A stretch of 40,536 nt of DNA from Dehalococcoidia bacterium (GTDB taxonomy: Bacteria > Chloroflexota > Dehalococcoidia > SM23-28-2 > RBG-16-64-32): positions 1 to 40,536 of the forward strand of contig JAUSFE010000090.1 in NCBI GenBank assembly GCA_030649945.1. The letters are read 5' to 3'. The translations under genes were made by a program, and so were the position numbers. Within the stretch, counting starts at the first letter, position 1. Each line of letters starts with the position of its first letter. The notes below the pieces were generated by a model, which worked only from the letters and a program-made list of their open reading frames with translations, was not told the origin of the DNA and searched no databases. This document shows positions 7,911 through 16,250 of this stretch, in pieces.

Positions 7911-8918
7911 ATGAAGGCACTCGTCACCGGCGCTACAGGCTTCCTCGGCAGCCACATCGTTGACCGGCTGCTGGAGCGCGGCGATGGCGTACGCGCCCTC
8001 GTCCGCGCGGGCGCCGACGCGTCATACCTCGGGTCCCGCGACGTCGAACTGGTTCCCGGCGACATCACCCGGCCCGGTTCGCTGCCCGCCGCCGTGGCCG
8101 GCGCCGATATCGTCTACCACGCGGCCGCCAACGTCACGGACTGGGACCCGTGGCGCCGTTTCCAGGACGACACCATCGCGGGGACGCGCAACCTGCTCCA
8201 GGCGTCGGTTGCGGCCGGCGTGCCGCGCTTCCTCCACATCAGCACGGACGGCGTCTACGCCCTGGGCGCGCTGAGCAAAGGGATCACGGAAGACTCGCGG
8301 CTGGAGAGGCGCTTCGGCTGGCTGGACTACTACCGGCGCGCCAAGCTGGCGGCGGAGAAGATCGCACGGAGAGGCGGCGGCCGCATCGCCGTCGCCATCG
8401 TGCGTCCCGGGCTGCTCCTGGGCGAGCGCGACCGCGCCGTGCTGCCGGGCGTCGTCGCCTTCCTGAAGAGCCGCTCCGCCATGTACCTGGGCGATCCCGG
8501 CAACCGCCTGCCCTACGTCTACGCCGGGGACGTGGCCGCGGCCTGCGTACTGGCGGCGACGAACGAGCAGGCGGCCGGCCGCATATACAACGTGGTCTCG
8601 GACGAGCACGTCACCCAGCGCGACTTGCTGGGGGCCGTGGCCGAGGCGACCGGCCTGCGGCCGCCGCGGCGCAGCGCGCCGTTCCGCGCGGCCTACGGGC
8701 TGGCCACCGCCATGGAGGCCTGGGGGGTGCTGCGCGGGCGGCGCCGGCGGCCGGAGTTGACGCGCTTCGGCGTCAACCTGCTGGGGCTGGACTACCAGGA
8801 GGACGCGTCCAGGATCGGGGCCGAGCTGGGCTGGCAGGCGGAAGTGCCGATGCGAGAGGCGGTAAGGCGCAGCGTTGAGTGGGCAGGGTCGAGACGGCCC
8901 CAGCGCGTGGGCGGCTGA
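7911..8918 (+). CDS. NAD-dependent epimerase/dehydratase (extended SDR)
   Basis: This 335-residue extended short-chain dehydrogenase has the nucleotide motif TGATGFLG (G7-x-x-G10-x-x-G13). Its catalytic set is probably Ser111 of HISTDGVY, with Tyr141 and Lys145 of YYRRAK. Asp51 in PGDITRP helps bind the adenine in relatives. Overall it looks like the dihydroflavonol-reductase or hopanoid-associated epimerase branch, acting on a nucleotide sugar or a hydroxy-ketone. ACAGGACG upstream of the ATG is a fair ribosome binding site. The flavin reductase begins 2 bases after its stop, so the two are probably co-translated. Confidence 0.88.
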   Translation: MKALVTGATGFLGSHIVDRLLERGDGVRALVRAGADASYLGSRDVELVPGDITRPGSLPAAVAGADIVYHAAANVTDWDPWRRFQDDTIAGTRNLLQASVAAGVPRFLHISTDGVYALGALSKGITEDSRLERRFGWLDYYRRAKLAAEKIARRGGGRIAVAIVRPGLLLGERDRAVLPGVVAFLKSRSAMYLGDPGNRLPYVYAGDVAAACVLAATNEQAAGRIYNVVSDEHVTQRDLLGAVAEATGLRPPRRSAPFRAAYGLATAMEAWGVLRGRRRRPELTRFGVNLLGLDYQEDASRIGAELGWQAEVPMREAVRRSVEWAGSRRPQRVGG

Positions 8919-8920
8919 CG

Positions 8921-9406
8921 ATGTCGCCCTCCGAAGAGGAGTTCCGCCGCGTGATGGGGCGCTTCGCCACGGGCGTGACCATCGTCACGACGGCGCTGGA
9001 CGGGGAGAAGCACGGCATGACGGCCAACTCCGTCACCAGCGTCTCCCTGGAGCCGATGCTGGTGCTGGTCTGCGTGGACAAGGCGGCGGACACGCACGAC
9101 ATCCTGCGGCGGGCGGGCATCTTTGCCGTGAACATCCTGAGCGCCGATCAGGCGCATCTGTCGGAGAAATTTGCGAAGAAGGAGTTTGAGAACGCGCACG
9201 GCCTGGACGAGATCCCCCATCACGCCGCCGCCACCGGCGCGCCGGTCATCGACGGCTGCCTGGCCTACCTGGACTGCCGCACCCTGGCGGAGCACCACGG
9301 CGGCGACCACACGATCTTCATCGGCGAGGTGCTGGATGCCGGCCAGAGCGCCGGCGAGCCCCTGCTCCTCTACAACGGCCGCTATGGCGGCTTTGAGCCC
9401 GCGTAG
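8921..9406 (+). CDS. Flavin reductase domain protein (FMN-binding split barrel)
   Basis: This 161-residue protein has the flavin-reductase-like fold used by the small component of two-component monooxygenases (HpaC type). Typical segments are FRRVMGRFATGVTIVTT, HGMTANSVTSVSLEPMLVLV and AGIFAVNILSADQ near the N-terminus, and DHTIFIGEVLDAG near the end, where the usual His is kept. It would supply reduced FMN or FAD to a partner oxygenase. The ATG at 8921 follows the epimerase stop by 2 bases; an upstream GTG at 8879 would overlap that gene by 40 bases and adds residues that do not look conserved. No obvious oxygenase partner is adjacent except the luciferase-like gene at 6818-7825. Confidence 0.88.
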   Translation: MSPSEEEFRRVMGRFATGVTIVTTALDGEKHGMTANSVTSVSLEPMLVLVCVDKAADTHDILRRAGIFAVNILSADQAHLSEKFAKKEFENAHGLDEIPHHAAATGAPVIDGCLAYLDCRTLAEHHGGDHTIFIGEVLDAGQSAGEPLLLYNGRYGGFEPA

Positions 9407-9447
9407 GGGGCAGCGAACGCGCGGGGGAAGGTTTCAGCTTTCCTGCG

Positions 9448-9794
9448 AGCCCGCCCAGGCATGACGGAGGCTTCTTTTCAAGGCAGGGTATGAAGGCGGC
9501 CCGTGTGCAGCCAGACGCGCATGGTTCGTGCGACGCGTGGCGCTGAGGGCGCGGCACCCCCCGCCCAACCCCCGTCCCCGAGCGGCGCCCCTACCGCGTG
9601 GTTCCGCTCCTTCGGCCTAGCAGCCCACCCAGGCGTGACGGATGTCTATTTTCGAGGCAGGGTATGAAGCCGGCCCGTGTGCAGCCAGACGCGCATGGTT
9701 CGTGCGACGCGTGGCGCTGAGGGCGCGGCACCCACCGCCCTACCCCCGTCCCCGAGCGGCGCCCCTACGGCGTGGTTCCGCCCCTTCGGCCTAG
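9448..9794. repeat. Two direct copies of a 173-bp repeat in a 419-base gap
   Basis: Copy A (9448-9620) and copy B (9622-9794) start with AGCCC(G/A)CCCAGGC and end with TTCGGCCTAG. Each contains the 95-bp family core (GAGGGCGCGGCACC...GAGCGGCGCCCCTAC). They differ at scattered positions, so the duplication is not brand new. No gene is visible in the gap 9407-9825. Confidence 0.85.
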
Positions 9795-9825
9795 CTACGA
9801 TCGTCTCGCCGCCGGGCCGGCGCCT

Positions 9826-10806
9826 TCACCCCGCCGCGTGCCACGGCAGCAGCGCCGGCGGCGGCTGGATCAGCGGCTTCAGCAAACCGTCCGCCGCCAG
9901 ACACACGAAGTCCAGCCCGCCGTAAAGCGCAGGATCGTATCCCCGCATCGCCGTCGTCGCGCCCTCCTGCTCCATCCGCGCGTAGTAGCCGATGGCCACC
10001 AGCGCCCGCAGGTCTGCCTCCCGCTGCCGCAGCCGCGGTCCGGCCTCGGCCAGCAGGCGCCGGAAGTTGCGGCGCACGGCCAGGCCCGCGTCCACGGTCT
10101 CCGCCGGCGGCACGCCGATGATCGCGACGCCGCTGCTCCCGCCCGCGCCCTGTCCAAGGCCTGCCGGAGGGCGCTGGATCGTCCACGCATCGGTGGTCTC
10201 GATCTCGGCCCACTGGCCGCTCTCCAGCCGGCCTGCCCGCTCGACGATCGTGTCGATGAGGCGCTCCAGGTGCTCCGCGGACTCCGGCAGGCGGTGCAGG
10301 CGCGACGCGTCCAGGTCGTACGTGCCGTGCACGCGTTCCGTGAAGCGCGCCCAGTGGGGGTTGAGGGCGCCGGTGGCGGAGACCACGCCGCCGGCGTCCG
10401 ACGTCTTCCGCAGATAGAGGCTGACGGGCAACGCCACGTGCGACCGCTCCCCCGGCCCGAGCCTTGCCGCCGTCTGGCGCACGAGCGACACGAACTCGGA
10501 CGTGGCGGGCTCGTCCGCCGGCAGTTCCGCCCCGGCAGGCGCCCAGAGCGCGACGCTCACCGGCAGGCCGGCGGCGATCTCCTCTTGCAGGCGGTCGCGC
10601 TGCGCCAGCCAGCCGGCGTTCGCGCCCGGCCCCAGCAGCGGCCGCGCCTCCAGAGCCAGGCGCACGCCGTCGCGGCCCGCCTCAGGCGGGTCGACCGCCA
10701 GCGCGGCGCCGTCCGCGGCGTTCTCCAGATGGAAGTGGCGGCCGTGCTCCGCGTTCAGCCAGGCGATGAACAGCCCGAGCGCGACATCGGTTTCAGTCAT
10801 ACCCAT
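9826..10806 (-). CDS. Hypothetical protein, 326 residues, family not recognised
   Basis: This is a full-length open frame with the codon usage of its neighbours (strong G/C in third position) and no competing frame that looks like a known protein. No signal peptide, membrane segment or metal motif is seen. The N-terminal third includes LFIAWLNAEHGRHFHLEN, and the middle has ALNPHWARFTERVHGTYDLD. The C-terminal part reads like a regulatory or nuclease-like fold (YDPALYGGLDFVCLA), but I cannot assign one. GTG, ATG and ATG starts are available at 10809, 10806 and 10800, none with a clear Shine-Dalgarno site. It contains the 15-bp palindrome CCCGCCTCAGGCGGG at 10676-10690. It is bounded by repeats on both sides. 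Confidence 0.6.
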   Translation of the reverse strand: MGMTETDVALGLFIAWLNAEHGRHFHLENAADGAALAVDPPEAGRDGVRLALEARPLLGPGANAGWLAQRDRLQEEIAAGLPVSVALWAPAGAELPADEPATSEFVSLVRQTAARLGPGERSHVALPVSLYLRKTSDAGGVVSATGALNPHWARFTERVHGTYDLDASRLHRLPESAEHLERLIDTIVERAGRLESGQWAEIETTDAWTIQRPPAGLGQGAGGSSGVAIIGVPPAETVDAGLAVRRNFRRLLAEAGPRLRQREADLRALVAIGYYARMEQEGATTAMRGYDPALYGGLDFVCLAADGLLKPLIQPPPALLPWHAAG

Positions 10807-10840
10807 CACAGGGGCGCGCGGCCCCGATCCTCGTCGGCCC

Positions 10841-11040
10841 GTAGGGACACAGCTTTAGTCTGTCCAACCGGGGCGCGGCGTGGGGCCACCGCGCCGCCGC
10901 TCCGTGGACCGACCTGAAGGTCCGTCCCTACGTTCTGACCCACCCCAGGTCCCCTTCGCAACGCTGCGCGGAGCCACGTGGCAGATGACGTCGCGGTCAG
11001 GATGACGGACGGGATGGCGCCGCGCTCACCGTACCTCACG
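10841..11040. repeat. Palindromic element followed by a dispersed-repeat fragment
   Basis: From 10841 to 10932, GTAGGGAC at the left end faces GTCCCTAC at the right, and the pairing continues imperfectly inward for about 25 bases. From about 10936 to 11040 the sequence matches the interior of the 245-bp elements at 1513 and 36536 (GAGCCACGTGGCAGATG, GGATGACGGACGGGATGG), but without their terminal repeats. No gene is seen in 10807-11103. Confidence 0.6.
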
Positions 11041-11103
11041 ATGAGCGGGAGGTGGTGTCCCGCCCCGGCCGGCGGCAACACCGGCGCGTGGACGGAGTGG
11101 CCG

Positions 11104-12309
11104 TCAGTTCACCGCCTCCACAACCATGGCGATTCCCTGGCCGCCGCCGATGCAGAGCGTGGCCAGCCCGCGCTGCGCTCGCCGCCGCTTCATCTCGTAC
11201 ATCAGCGTCACCAGTATGCGCGTGCCGCTGGCGCCGATGGGATGCCCCAGGGCGATGGCCCCGCCGTTCACGTTCACGCGCTCCCAGTCCCACCCCAGCT
11301 CCCGTCCCACCGCCAGCGACTGCGCCGCGAAAGCCTCGTTCGCCTCGATCAAGTCGATCTCGCCCAGGGAGAGGCCGCACTTCGCCAGCACCTTCTGCGT
11401 GGCCGGCACCGGCCCAATGCCCATGATGCGCGGCGGCACGCCGGCGCTGGCGTAAGAGCGGATGGAGGCGAGCGGCTTCACGCCCAGCTCCTCCGCTTTC
11501 CGCCGCGACATCACCACCACGGCTGCCGCGCCGTCGTTGATGCCGGAGGCGTTGCCGGCGGTGACAGAGCCGTCCGGCGCGAAGGCCGGGCGCAGCCTGG
11601 ACAGCCCCTCCAGGTTCGTGTCCGCCCGAAAGTGCTCGTCGCGGTCCACTATCACCTCGCCCTTGCGCTGCTTCACCGTCACCGGCACGACCTCGTCGGC
11701 GAAGACACCCTTCTCCCAGGCCGCGGCCACCTTCTGCTGGCTGCGCACCGAGAACTCGTCCTGGTCCGCCCGCGAGATCTCGAAGTCGTGCGCCACGTTC
11801 TCGGCCGTGTTGCCCATATGGCAGTCCGTGAGCGCACACCACAGGCCATCCTTGATCATGTGGTCCACTATCTCGCCGTGGCCCATGCGGTAGCCGTAGC
11901 GGCCCTTGGGCAGCAGGTACGGCGACCCGGACATCCCCTCCATGCCTCCCGCCACCACCACGTCCGCATCGCCCAGCATGATCGCCTGGGCCGCCAGCGC
12001 CACTGTCTTCAGGCCGCTGCCGCACACCTTGTTCACAGCCGTCGCCGGGACGCTGTCCGGGATGCCGGCCTTCATCGCCGCCTGCCGCGCCGGGTTCATC
12101 CCCAGCCCGGCGGAGAGGACGTTGCCCATGATCACCTCCTCCACCTGCTCCGGCTGCAGCCCCGCGCGCCTGACCGCCTCCGCAATCGCGATAGCGCCAA
12201 GCTCAGTAGCGGACGTATCGATAAACGCCCCGCCGAAGGTGCCGATGGGCGTGCGCACCCCGCTGGCGATAACGACTTCAGCCTGTCCTGAGCCTGTCGA
12301 AGGGTTCAT
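11104..12309 (-). CDS. Acetyl-CoA C-acetyltransferase (thiolase II type)
   Basis: This 401-residue biosynthetic-type thiolase condenses two acetyl-CoA to acetoacetyl-CoA or cleaves 3-ketoacyl-CoA. Key residues are the acyl-accepting Cys96 in NKVCGSGLK, His356 in [14 protein letters not shown] and Cys386 in [16 protein letters not shown] is also conserved. The ATG at 12309 has GGAGG 5 bases upstream and a good promoter (12333-12361), so the start is well supported. Residues 3-9 (PSTGSGQ) are encoded by a dispersed repeat, so the N-terminus carries repeat-derived residues ahead of the usual [13 protein letters not shown]. With the PhaJ-like hydratase at 15746 and the FabG/PhaB-type reductase at 29284 it could serve hydroxybutyryl-CoA formation, but the genes are not adjacent. 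Confidence 0.95.
   Translation of the reverse strand: MNPSTGSGQAEVVIASGVRTPIGTFGGAFIDTSATELGAIAIAEAVRRAGLQPEQVEEVIMGNVLSAGLGMNPARQAAMKAGIPDSVPATAVNKVCGSGLKTVALAAQAIMLGDADVVVAGGMEGMSGSPYLLPKGRYGYRMGHGEIVDHMIKDGLWCALTDCHMGNTAENVAHDFEISRADQDEFSVRSQQKVAAAWEKGVFADEVVPVTVKQRKGEVIVDRDEHFRADTNLEGLSRLRPAFAPDGSVTAGNASGINDGAAAVVVMSRRKAEELGVKPLASIRSYASAGVPPRIMGIGPVPATQKVLAKCGLSLGEIDLIEANEAFAAQSLAVGRELGWDWERVNVNGGAIALGHPIGASGTRILVTLMYEMKRRRAQRGLATLCIGGGQGIAMVVEAVN
12282..12304. repeat. Dispersed repeat inside the thiolase start
   Basis: On the minus strand this reads CCTTCGACAGGCTCAGGACA followed by GGC, a short repeat I recognise from many high-GC bacterial genomes. Here it is translated in frame as thiolase residues 3-9. 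Confidence 0.65.
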
Positions 12310-12332
12310 GGCGACCTCCGTTCCTGCCCGGA

Positions 12333-12361
12333 ATCATACCGTATCCGGTAAAGCAGGTCAC
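12333..12361 (-). promoter_or_regulatory. Promoter of the thiolase gene
   Basis: On the minus strand GTGACC (12361-12356) is followed after 17 bases by TATGAT (12338-12333). It matches the housekeeping consensus at 4 of 6 and 5 of 6 positions. Transcription would start near 12327, giving a leader of about 18 bases that contains the GGAGG site. Confidence 0.6.
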
Positions 12362-12487
12362 GAAGGGGCGCCCCACCGCCCAGCGCGGACGGCAGCCTAG
12401 CTGTAGTTCCCACAGAGGTTGTTTGCAAGGGAGCGTCCTGAAGAGGCCGCCCGCCTCAGGCGGGGAGCGTTCGGCAGCCGCTCATGA

Positions 12488-12578
12488 TACGAGTACCTCA
12501 CCATGAGCGGGTCGGGGCCCTTTGGCTGGCTGTGGATTCGGGCCAACCCCCCGTCCCGCTCGCCCTGAGGTACTCGTA
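12488..12578. repeat. Long inverted repeat in a 370-base gap
   Basis: TACGAGTACCTCA plus GAGCGGG at 12488-12511 is mirrored at 12555-12578, leaving about 43 bases between the arms. A CCTGAGCGAACCGAAGG fragment of a common dispersed repeat follows. The remainder of 12310-12679 holds the thiolase promoter and the palindrome CCCGCCTCAGGCGGG at 12450-12464; no gene is seen. Confidence 0.6.
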
Positions 12579-12679
12579 GGCATGTCCTGAGCGAACCGAA
12601 GGGGCGAGCGGCGGACTACGCCGCGATACAAGCGAATGTCCTCTCTGCCTTCGTTGACTGTCAACAACGTCCGTGGGAA

Positions 12680-13861
12680 CTACACCTGCCCCGCGAACCC
12701 CAGCCCCAGCACGCGCTCGCCCAGCGCGCGGGCGGCCCGCCGGGCCGGGACGTCCGCCGTCTCCGCCAGGCGTTGCAGCTCCCCGATGGCGCGCGGGGTG
12801 TCCAGGTCGTCCGCCATCGCCTCCAGGAACGGCCCGGCGTGGCGGTCAAGGTCATCGGTGGTCGCCCCGACGGCGCCGGCCAACGCCCGCGCCAGGGAGG
12901 CCGCCAGGCGGCGGGCCGGGACCAGCGCCCGCCTGTCGTGGTTCCAGCTCTGGCGGTAGTGGTGCGCAAGCAGGTACAGGCGGACCGCGTCCGGGGAGCA
13001 GACGCGCAGCAGGTCCGACACGAACACCATGTTGCCCAGCGACTTGCTCATCTTGTGCGCGCCGCTGTACACCATGGCGGTGTGCGCCCAGCAGCGCACG
13101 AACGGCTTGCCCGTGAAGCCCTCGCTCTGGGCGATCTCCGCGTCGTGGTGCGGGAAGACGAGGTCCTCGCCACCCCCGTGCAGCGCGAACGTCTGGCCCA
13201 GGTACTTCATACTCATCGCCGAACACTCGATGTGCCAGCCCGGCCGTCCTTCCCCCCACGGCGCCGGCCAAGAGGGCTCGCCCGGCTTCTTCGCCTGCCA
13301 GAGCACGAAGTCCAGCGGGTCCTTCTTGCGCGCGTCGGCCGGGAAGTTCCCACGCTCGTTGGCGATCTCCAGCTGGGCCGCGTACGGCTCCCGGAAGAGC
13401 TTCCCGAACCCCGTGGCCCGCTGCACCTGAAAGTACACACAGCCCTCCCGCTCATAGGCCAGCCCCTTCGCCAGCAGTCCCTGGATGATCAGCAGCATCT
13501 CCGGGATGTGCTCCGTCGCCCGCGGCGCCACGTCCGGCGGCAGGTTGCCGAGCGCCGCCATCGATTCGCGGAACCGCGCGTACTCGCGGTCCCCCAGCTC
13601 CTTCCAGTCCACACCCGTGGAGCGCGCCCGCAGCAAGATGTCGTCGTCAATGTCGGTCACGTTCTGCACGTACGTCACCTCGCGCCCCAGGAAGCGCAGG
13701 CAGCGGACCAGCACGTCGAAGGCGGTGTAGGTGAAGGCGTGGCCCAGGTGCGACGTGTCGTAGGGCGTGACGCCGCAGACGTAGAGGCCCAGCTTCCGCC
13801 CCACCACCCGCTCCCGGCGCTGCGAGAGCGTGTTGTAGAGGAACAGCTCGCCGCCGCTCAT
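12680..13861 (-). CDS. Cysteine-activating class I ligase, CysS/MshC family, short form
   Basis: This 393-residue class I aminoacyl-tRNA-synthetase-like enzyme adenylates cysteine. The HIGH-type motif is HLGH (38-41), and KMSKS is at 270-274. The expected zinc ligands are C29, C213 (WHIECSAM), H238 and E242 (FPHHDAEIAQSE). The N-terminal YVCGVTPYDTSHLGHA resembles MshC, the mycothiol cysteine ligase, while the body (DFVLWQAKKPGEPSWP, GRPGWHIECSAM) resembles CysS. It ends about 70 residues earlier than E. coli CysS, losing the C-terminal segment that helps read tRNA. It could be a compact cysteinyl-tRNA synthetase or a small-molecule cysteine ligase. Its ATG overlaps the PrpD stop (ATGA at 13858-13861), implying translational coupling. 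Confidence 0.85.
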   Translation of the reverse strand: MSGGELFLYNTLSQRRERVVGRKLGLYVCGVTPYDTSHLGHAFTYTAFDVLVRCLRFLGREVTYVQNVTDIDDDILLRARSTGVDWKELGDREYARFRESMAALGNLPPDVAPRATEHIPEMLLIIQGLLAKGLAYEREGCVYFQVQRATGFGKLFREPYAAQLEIANERGNFPADARKKDPLDFVLWQAKKPGEPSWPAPWGEGRPGWHIECSAMSMKYLGQTFALHGGGEDLVFPHHDAEIAQSEGFTGKPFVRCWAHTAMVYSGAHKMSKSLGNMVFVSDLLRVCSPDAVRLYLLAHHYRQSWNHDRRALVPARRLAASLARALAGAVGATTDDLDRHAGPFLEAMADDLDTPRAIGELQRLAETADVPARRAARALGERVLGLGFAGQV

Positions 13862-15210
13862 GTCGCCAGCACGGCCGTCAGCTCCCGCACGTCCGGCAGC
13901 CCGTCGAGCCGCTCAATGAGCGCGATTACCTTCTCCACGCGGCCGGCCGGCAGGACCTCCGCAGCGCAGTCGCGGAACTTCGCCGCCAGCTCGTCCCATG
14001 AAAGCGGCCGCTTAGGGTCGCCGCGAGGGGTCTCCACGCGGGCCGAGATCTCTCCGGCCGGCGTCGTCACCCGCACCTCGGCAATGCCCTCGATCGGGAA
14101 GTTCATGCGCTCGCCTACCTCCACAATCTGAACTCGAGACATCACGTCTCGCACCGGCGGCCGCTGCACCGCGGCGTCAGCGAACGCGTCCCGGCCGACC
14201 CTCCCGTCCAGCAGCGCTGCCACCACGCAGTACTCCAGGCTGAACTTCGCTTCCAGACCAGTCGCCGGGGGGCGGGGCAGGAGAGGGATCAGCGTGCCCG
14301 GAGTGACGGAGACCGCGATGGCGTCGATGGCGAGCGCCGGGTCGCTGCCACCGCGTGCCTCCAGCGCGGCGTCTATCGCCCGGTGTGTTGCGTAGCAGCA
14401 GGGGTAGAGCTTGACGCCGATGCCCGGCTCGATGATCTCCCAGGGGGCGCCCAGGTGGCGCACGACAGCCTCGCCGCCGGTCTCCGCGCCGCCCGCTGCC
14501 GCGCGCAGAAACCCGCTCTCGCCCTCCAGCGCCAGCGCGTCCGCCGTGAACCCGCGCGCCGCCAGCTGCGCCGCCACGACGCCGTTCTGCGCCGCCCGGC
14601 CCGCGTGCAGCGGTTTCGTCATCGTCCCGAAGTTCTGGCGCAGCCCGCTCGCCAGCGACGCCGCAATGCCGAGGGCGTTGCGCGTCCGCCCGGCGTCCAG
14701 CCGCAGCAGCCGCGCGCAGGCCGCGGCCGCGCCGATGCTCCCGAAGGTGGATGTGGCGTGCCAGCCCAGCGCGTAGTGCGCCTCGCCGATCGCGCGGCCC
14801 AGCTTGCACTCCACCTCGAAGCCCAGCACGAACGCCTCCGTCAGCTCGCGCCCGCTGGCCCCCAGCCTCTCGCCCAGGGCCAGCAGCCCCGGCAGGAGCG
14901 GCGCGCTGGGGTGGCCGCGCATGCTCGCGCTCACGTCATCGAAGTCCAGCGCGTGTGCCGCGACGCCGTTGGCCAGCGCCGCTTCCGCGGCGGGCGCGCG
15001 CAGGCTGTGGCCCAGCACCAGCGCCTCTGGCGCGCCCCCTTGCTCGCGCGCCATCGCCGCCACTATGCGGGGCGCCTCCTCGCGGCAACCCGCCAGCGCC
15101 ACGCCCAGCGTATCCAGCACCGCGCGCCGCGCCTGCAGCCGCGCTTCCGGCGGGATGGCCTCCGGCGGCGTGCAGGCCACGAATTGCGCCAGCCGTTCGG
15201 TCACGTTCAC
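13858..15210 (-). CDS. MmgE/PrpD family protein
   Basis: This 450-residue protein has the usual length of the family, which includes 2-methylcitrate dehydratase, cis-aconitate decarboxylase and iminodisuccinate epimerase. Characteristic segments are HALDFDDVSASMRGHPSAPL near residue 85, LGWHATSTFGSIGAAAACA, NFGTMTKPLHAGRAAQNG and LYPCCYATHRAID, where His and Asp residues line the active site in relatives. The start is GTG at 15210 without a convincing Shine-Dalgarno site. It overlaps the downstream cysteine ligase by 4 bases. A propionate (2-methylcitrate) role would fit the acyl-CoA theme of the window, but no methylcitrate synthase or lyase is present, so the substrate is open. Confidence 0.88.
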   Translation of the reverse strand: MNVTERLAQFVACTPPEAIPPEARLQARRAVLDTLGVALAGCREEAPRIVAAMAREQGGAPEALVLGHSLRAPAAEAALANGVAAHALDFDDVSASMRGHPSAPLLPGLLALGERLGASGRELTEAFVLGFEVECKLGRAIGEAHYALGWHATSTFGSIGAAAACARLLRLDAGRTRNALGIAASLASGLRQNFGTMTKPLHAGRAAQNGVVAAQLAARGFTADALALEGESGFLRAAAGGAETGGEAVVRHLGAPWEIIEPGIGVKLYPCCYATHRAIDAALEARGGSDPALAIDAIAVSVTPGTLIPLLPRPPATGLEAKFSLEYCVVAALLDGRVGRDAFADAAVQRPPVRDVMSRVQIVEVGERMNFPIEGIAEVRVTTPAGEISARVETPRGDPKRPLSWDELAAKFRDCAAEVLPAGRVEKVIALIERLDGLPDVRELTAVLAT

Positions 15211-15288
15211 GCGGGAAATCGTAGCATAACGCCTGTCCCCTTCGGAGGTGAGGTGGCGCAGGAGCGGTTGCTGCCCCCGAACTTTGGC

Positions 15289-15627
15289 GCCAGGACGGAG
15301 CCAGCGTGAACCGGACAGGGGGAGGCACTTCGCTACGTCGCGGCTCTCAGCCCCCCACCAGGTCCTGAGCGAAGATGCCTGGCGTCCTCGCGCGAGCGTG
15401 GCCGGCGCTCAGGACGACAGGAGGCGCACGGTCAGTCTGTTGCCTGATCGGGGTGCGACGGGAAGCCGTTGTCCGCCTCGAACATTGCTGCCAGGACCGA
15501 GCCAGCGTAAACCGGACAGGGAGAGGCACTGCGCCACGTCGCGGCTCCCATCCCCCCCGCCAGGTCCTGAGCGAAGATGCGTGGCGCCCTCGCGCGAGCG
15601 TGGCCGCCGCTCAGGACGACAGAAGGC
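15289..15627. repeat. Two direct copies of a 137-bp repeat in a 535-base gap
   Basis: Copy 1 (15289-15425) and copy 2 (15490-15627) both run from GCCAGGAC(G/C)GAGCCAGCGT to CAGGACGACAG(G/A)AGGC-like ends. Within each, GTCCTGAGCG and CGCTCAGGAC form a perfect 10-bp inverted repeat about 55 bases apart. A further small inverted repeat (GGTCAGGCT, CTCA, AGCCTGACC) lies at about 15643-15662. No gene is seen in 15211-15745. Confidence 0.75.
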
Positions 15628-15745
15628 CGAAGAAAGCCAAAGGTCAGGCTCTCAGCCTGACCGGGGTGTGGCGGCGCGGCCGGTTGCCCGCCCCCATCCC
15701 GGCGGAGTAAATTGCAGGCGCGGGGCCACTTCACAGGAGGGCGAC

Positions 15746-16171
15746 ATGAGCGAGAGCGTGCTCGGCGTCAAGGTCGGCGACAGAGCCGAGTTCGAGAAGA
15801 CGGTGACGGCGGAGGACATCCAGGCCTTCGCCCGCGTGACGGGCGATACCAACCCGCTGCACCGCGACCCGGACTACGCCGCGAAGACCCGCTTCGGCGA
15901 GTGCATTGCGCACGGCATGCTCAGCGCCGGCTACATCTCGGCCGCCCTCGGCACCAAGCTCGCTCCCCACTGCTGCGTCGTCTACCTGAGCCAGAGCCTG
16001 CGCTTCCTGCGGCCCGTCAAGATCGGCGACACCATCAAGGCGGTCGCCGAAGTGAAGGGCGTCGAGCCCGAGAAGCGCATCCTCACCGTAGAGACAAACT
16101 GCTACAACCAGGCCGGCGACCCGGTGGTGAAGGGCGAGGCCGTGGTGCTGCTGGACCCCGTCCCGGAATAG
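15746..16171 (+). CDS. MaoC-like (R)-specific enoyl-CoA hydratase (PhaJ type)
   Basis: This 141-residue single hot-dog protein carries the hydratase-2 motif in TGDTNPLHRD, with Asp34 and His39 as the catalytic pair. Further typical segments are IAHGMLSAGYISAALGTKL and FLRPVKIGDTIKA. The family hydrates trans-2-enoyl-CoA to (R)-3-hydroxyacyl-CoA, linking beta-oxidation to hydroxyalkanoate or other acyl-CoA pathways. The ATG at 15746 is fixed by a perfect AGGAGG 5 bases upstream; the frame extends back through repeat sequence that is not coding. The mesaconyl-CoA hydratase gene follows after 79 bases on the same strand. It is shorter than known mesaconyl-C4-CoA hydratases, so that role would be a guess. 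Confidence 0.92.
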   Translation: MSESVLGVKVGDRAEFEKTVTAEDIQAFARVTGDTNPLHRDPDYAAKTRFGECIAHGMLSAGYISAALGTKLAPHCCVVYLSQSLRFLRPVKIGDTIKAVAEVKGVEPEKRILTVETNCYNQAGDPVVKGEAVVLLDPVPE

Positions 16172-16250
16172 CCGCTCCCCGACGGGTGCCCGTTCGGGCA
16201 CGTCCCGCGCCGCCCTTTTCCGCCGGCTGCCCACAGGCGATAATCACGCC

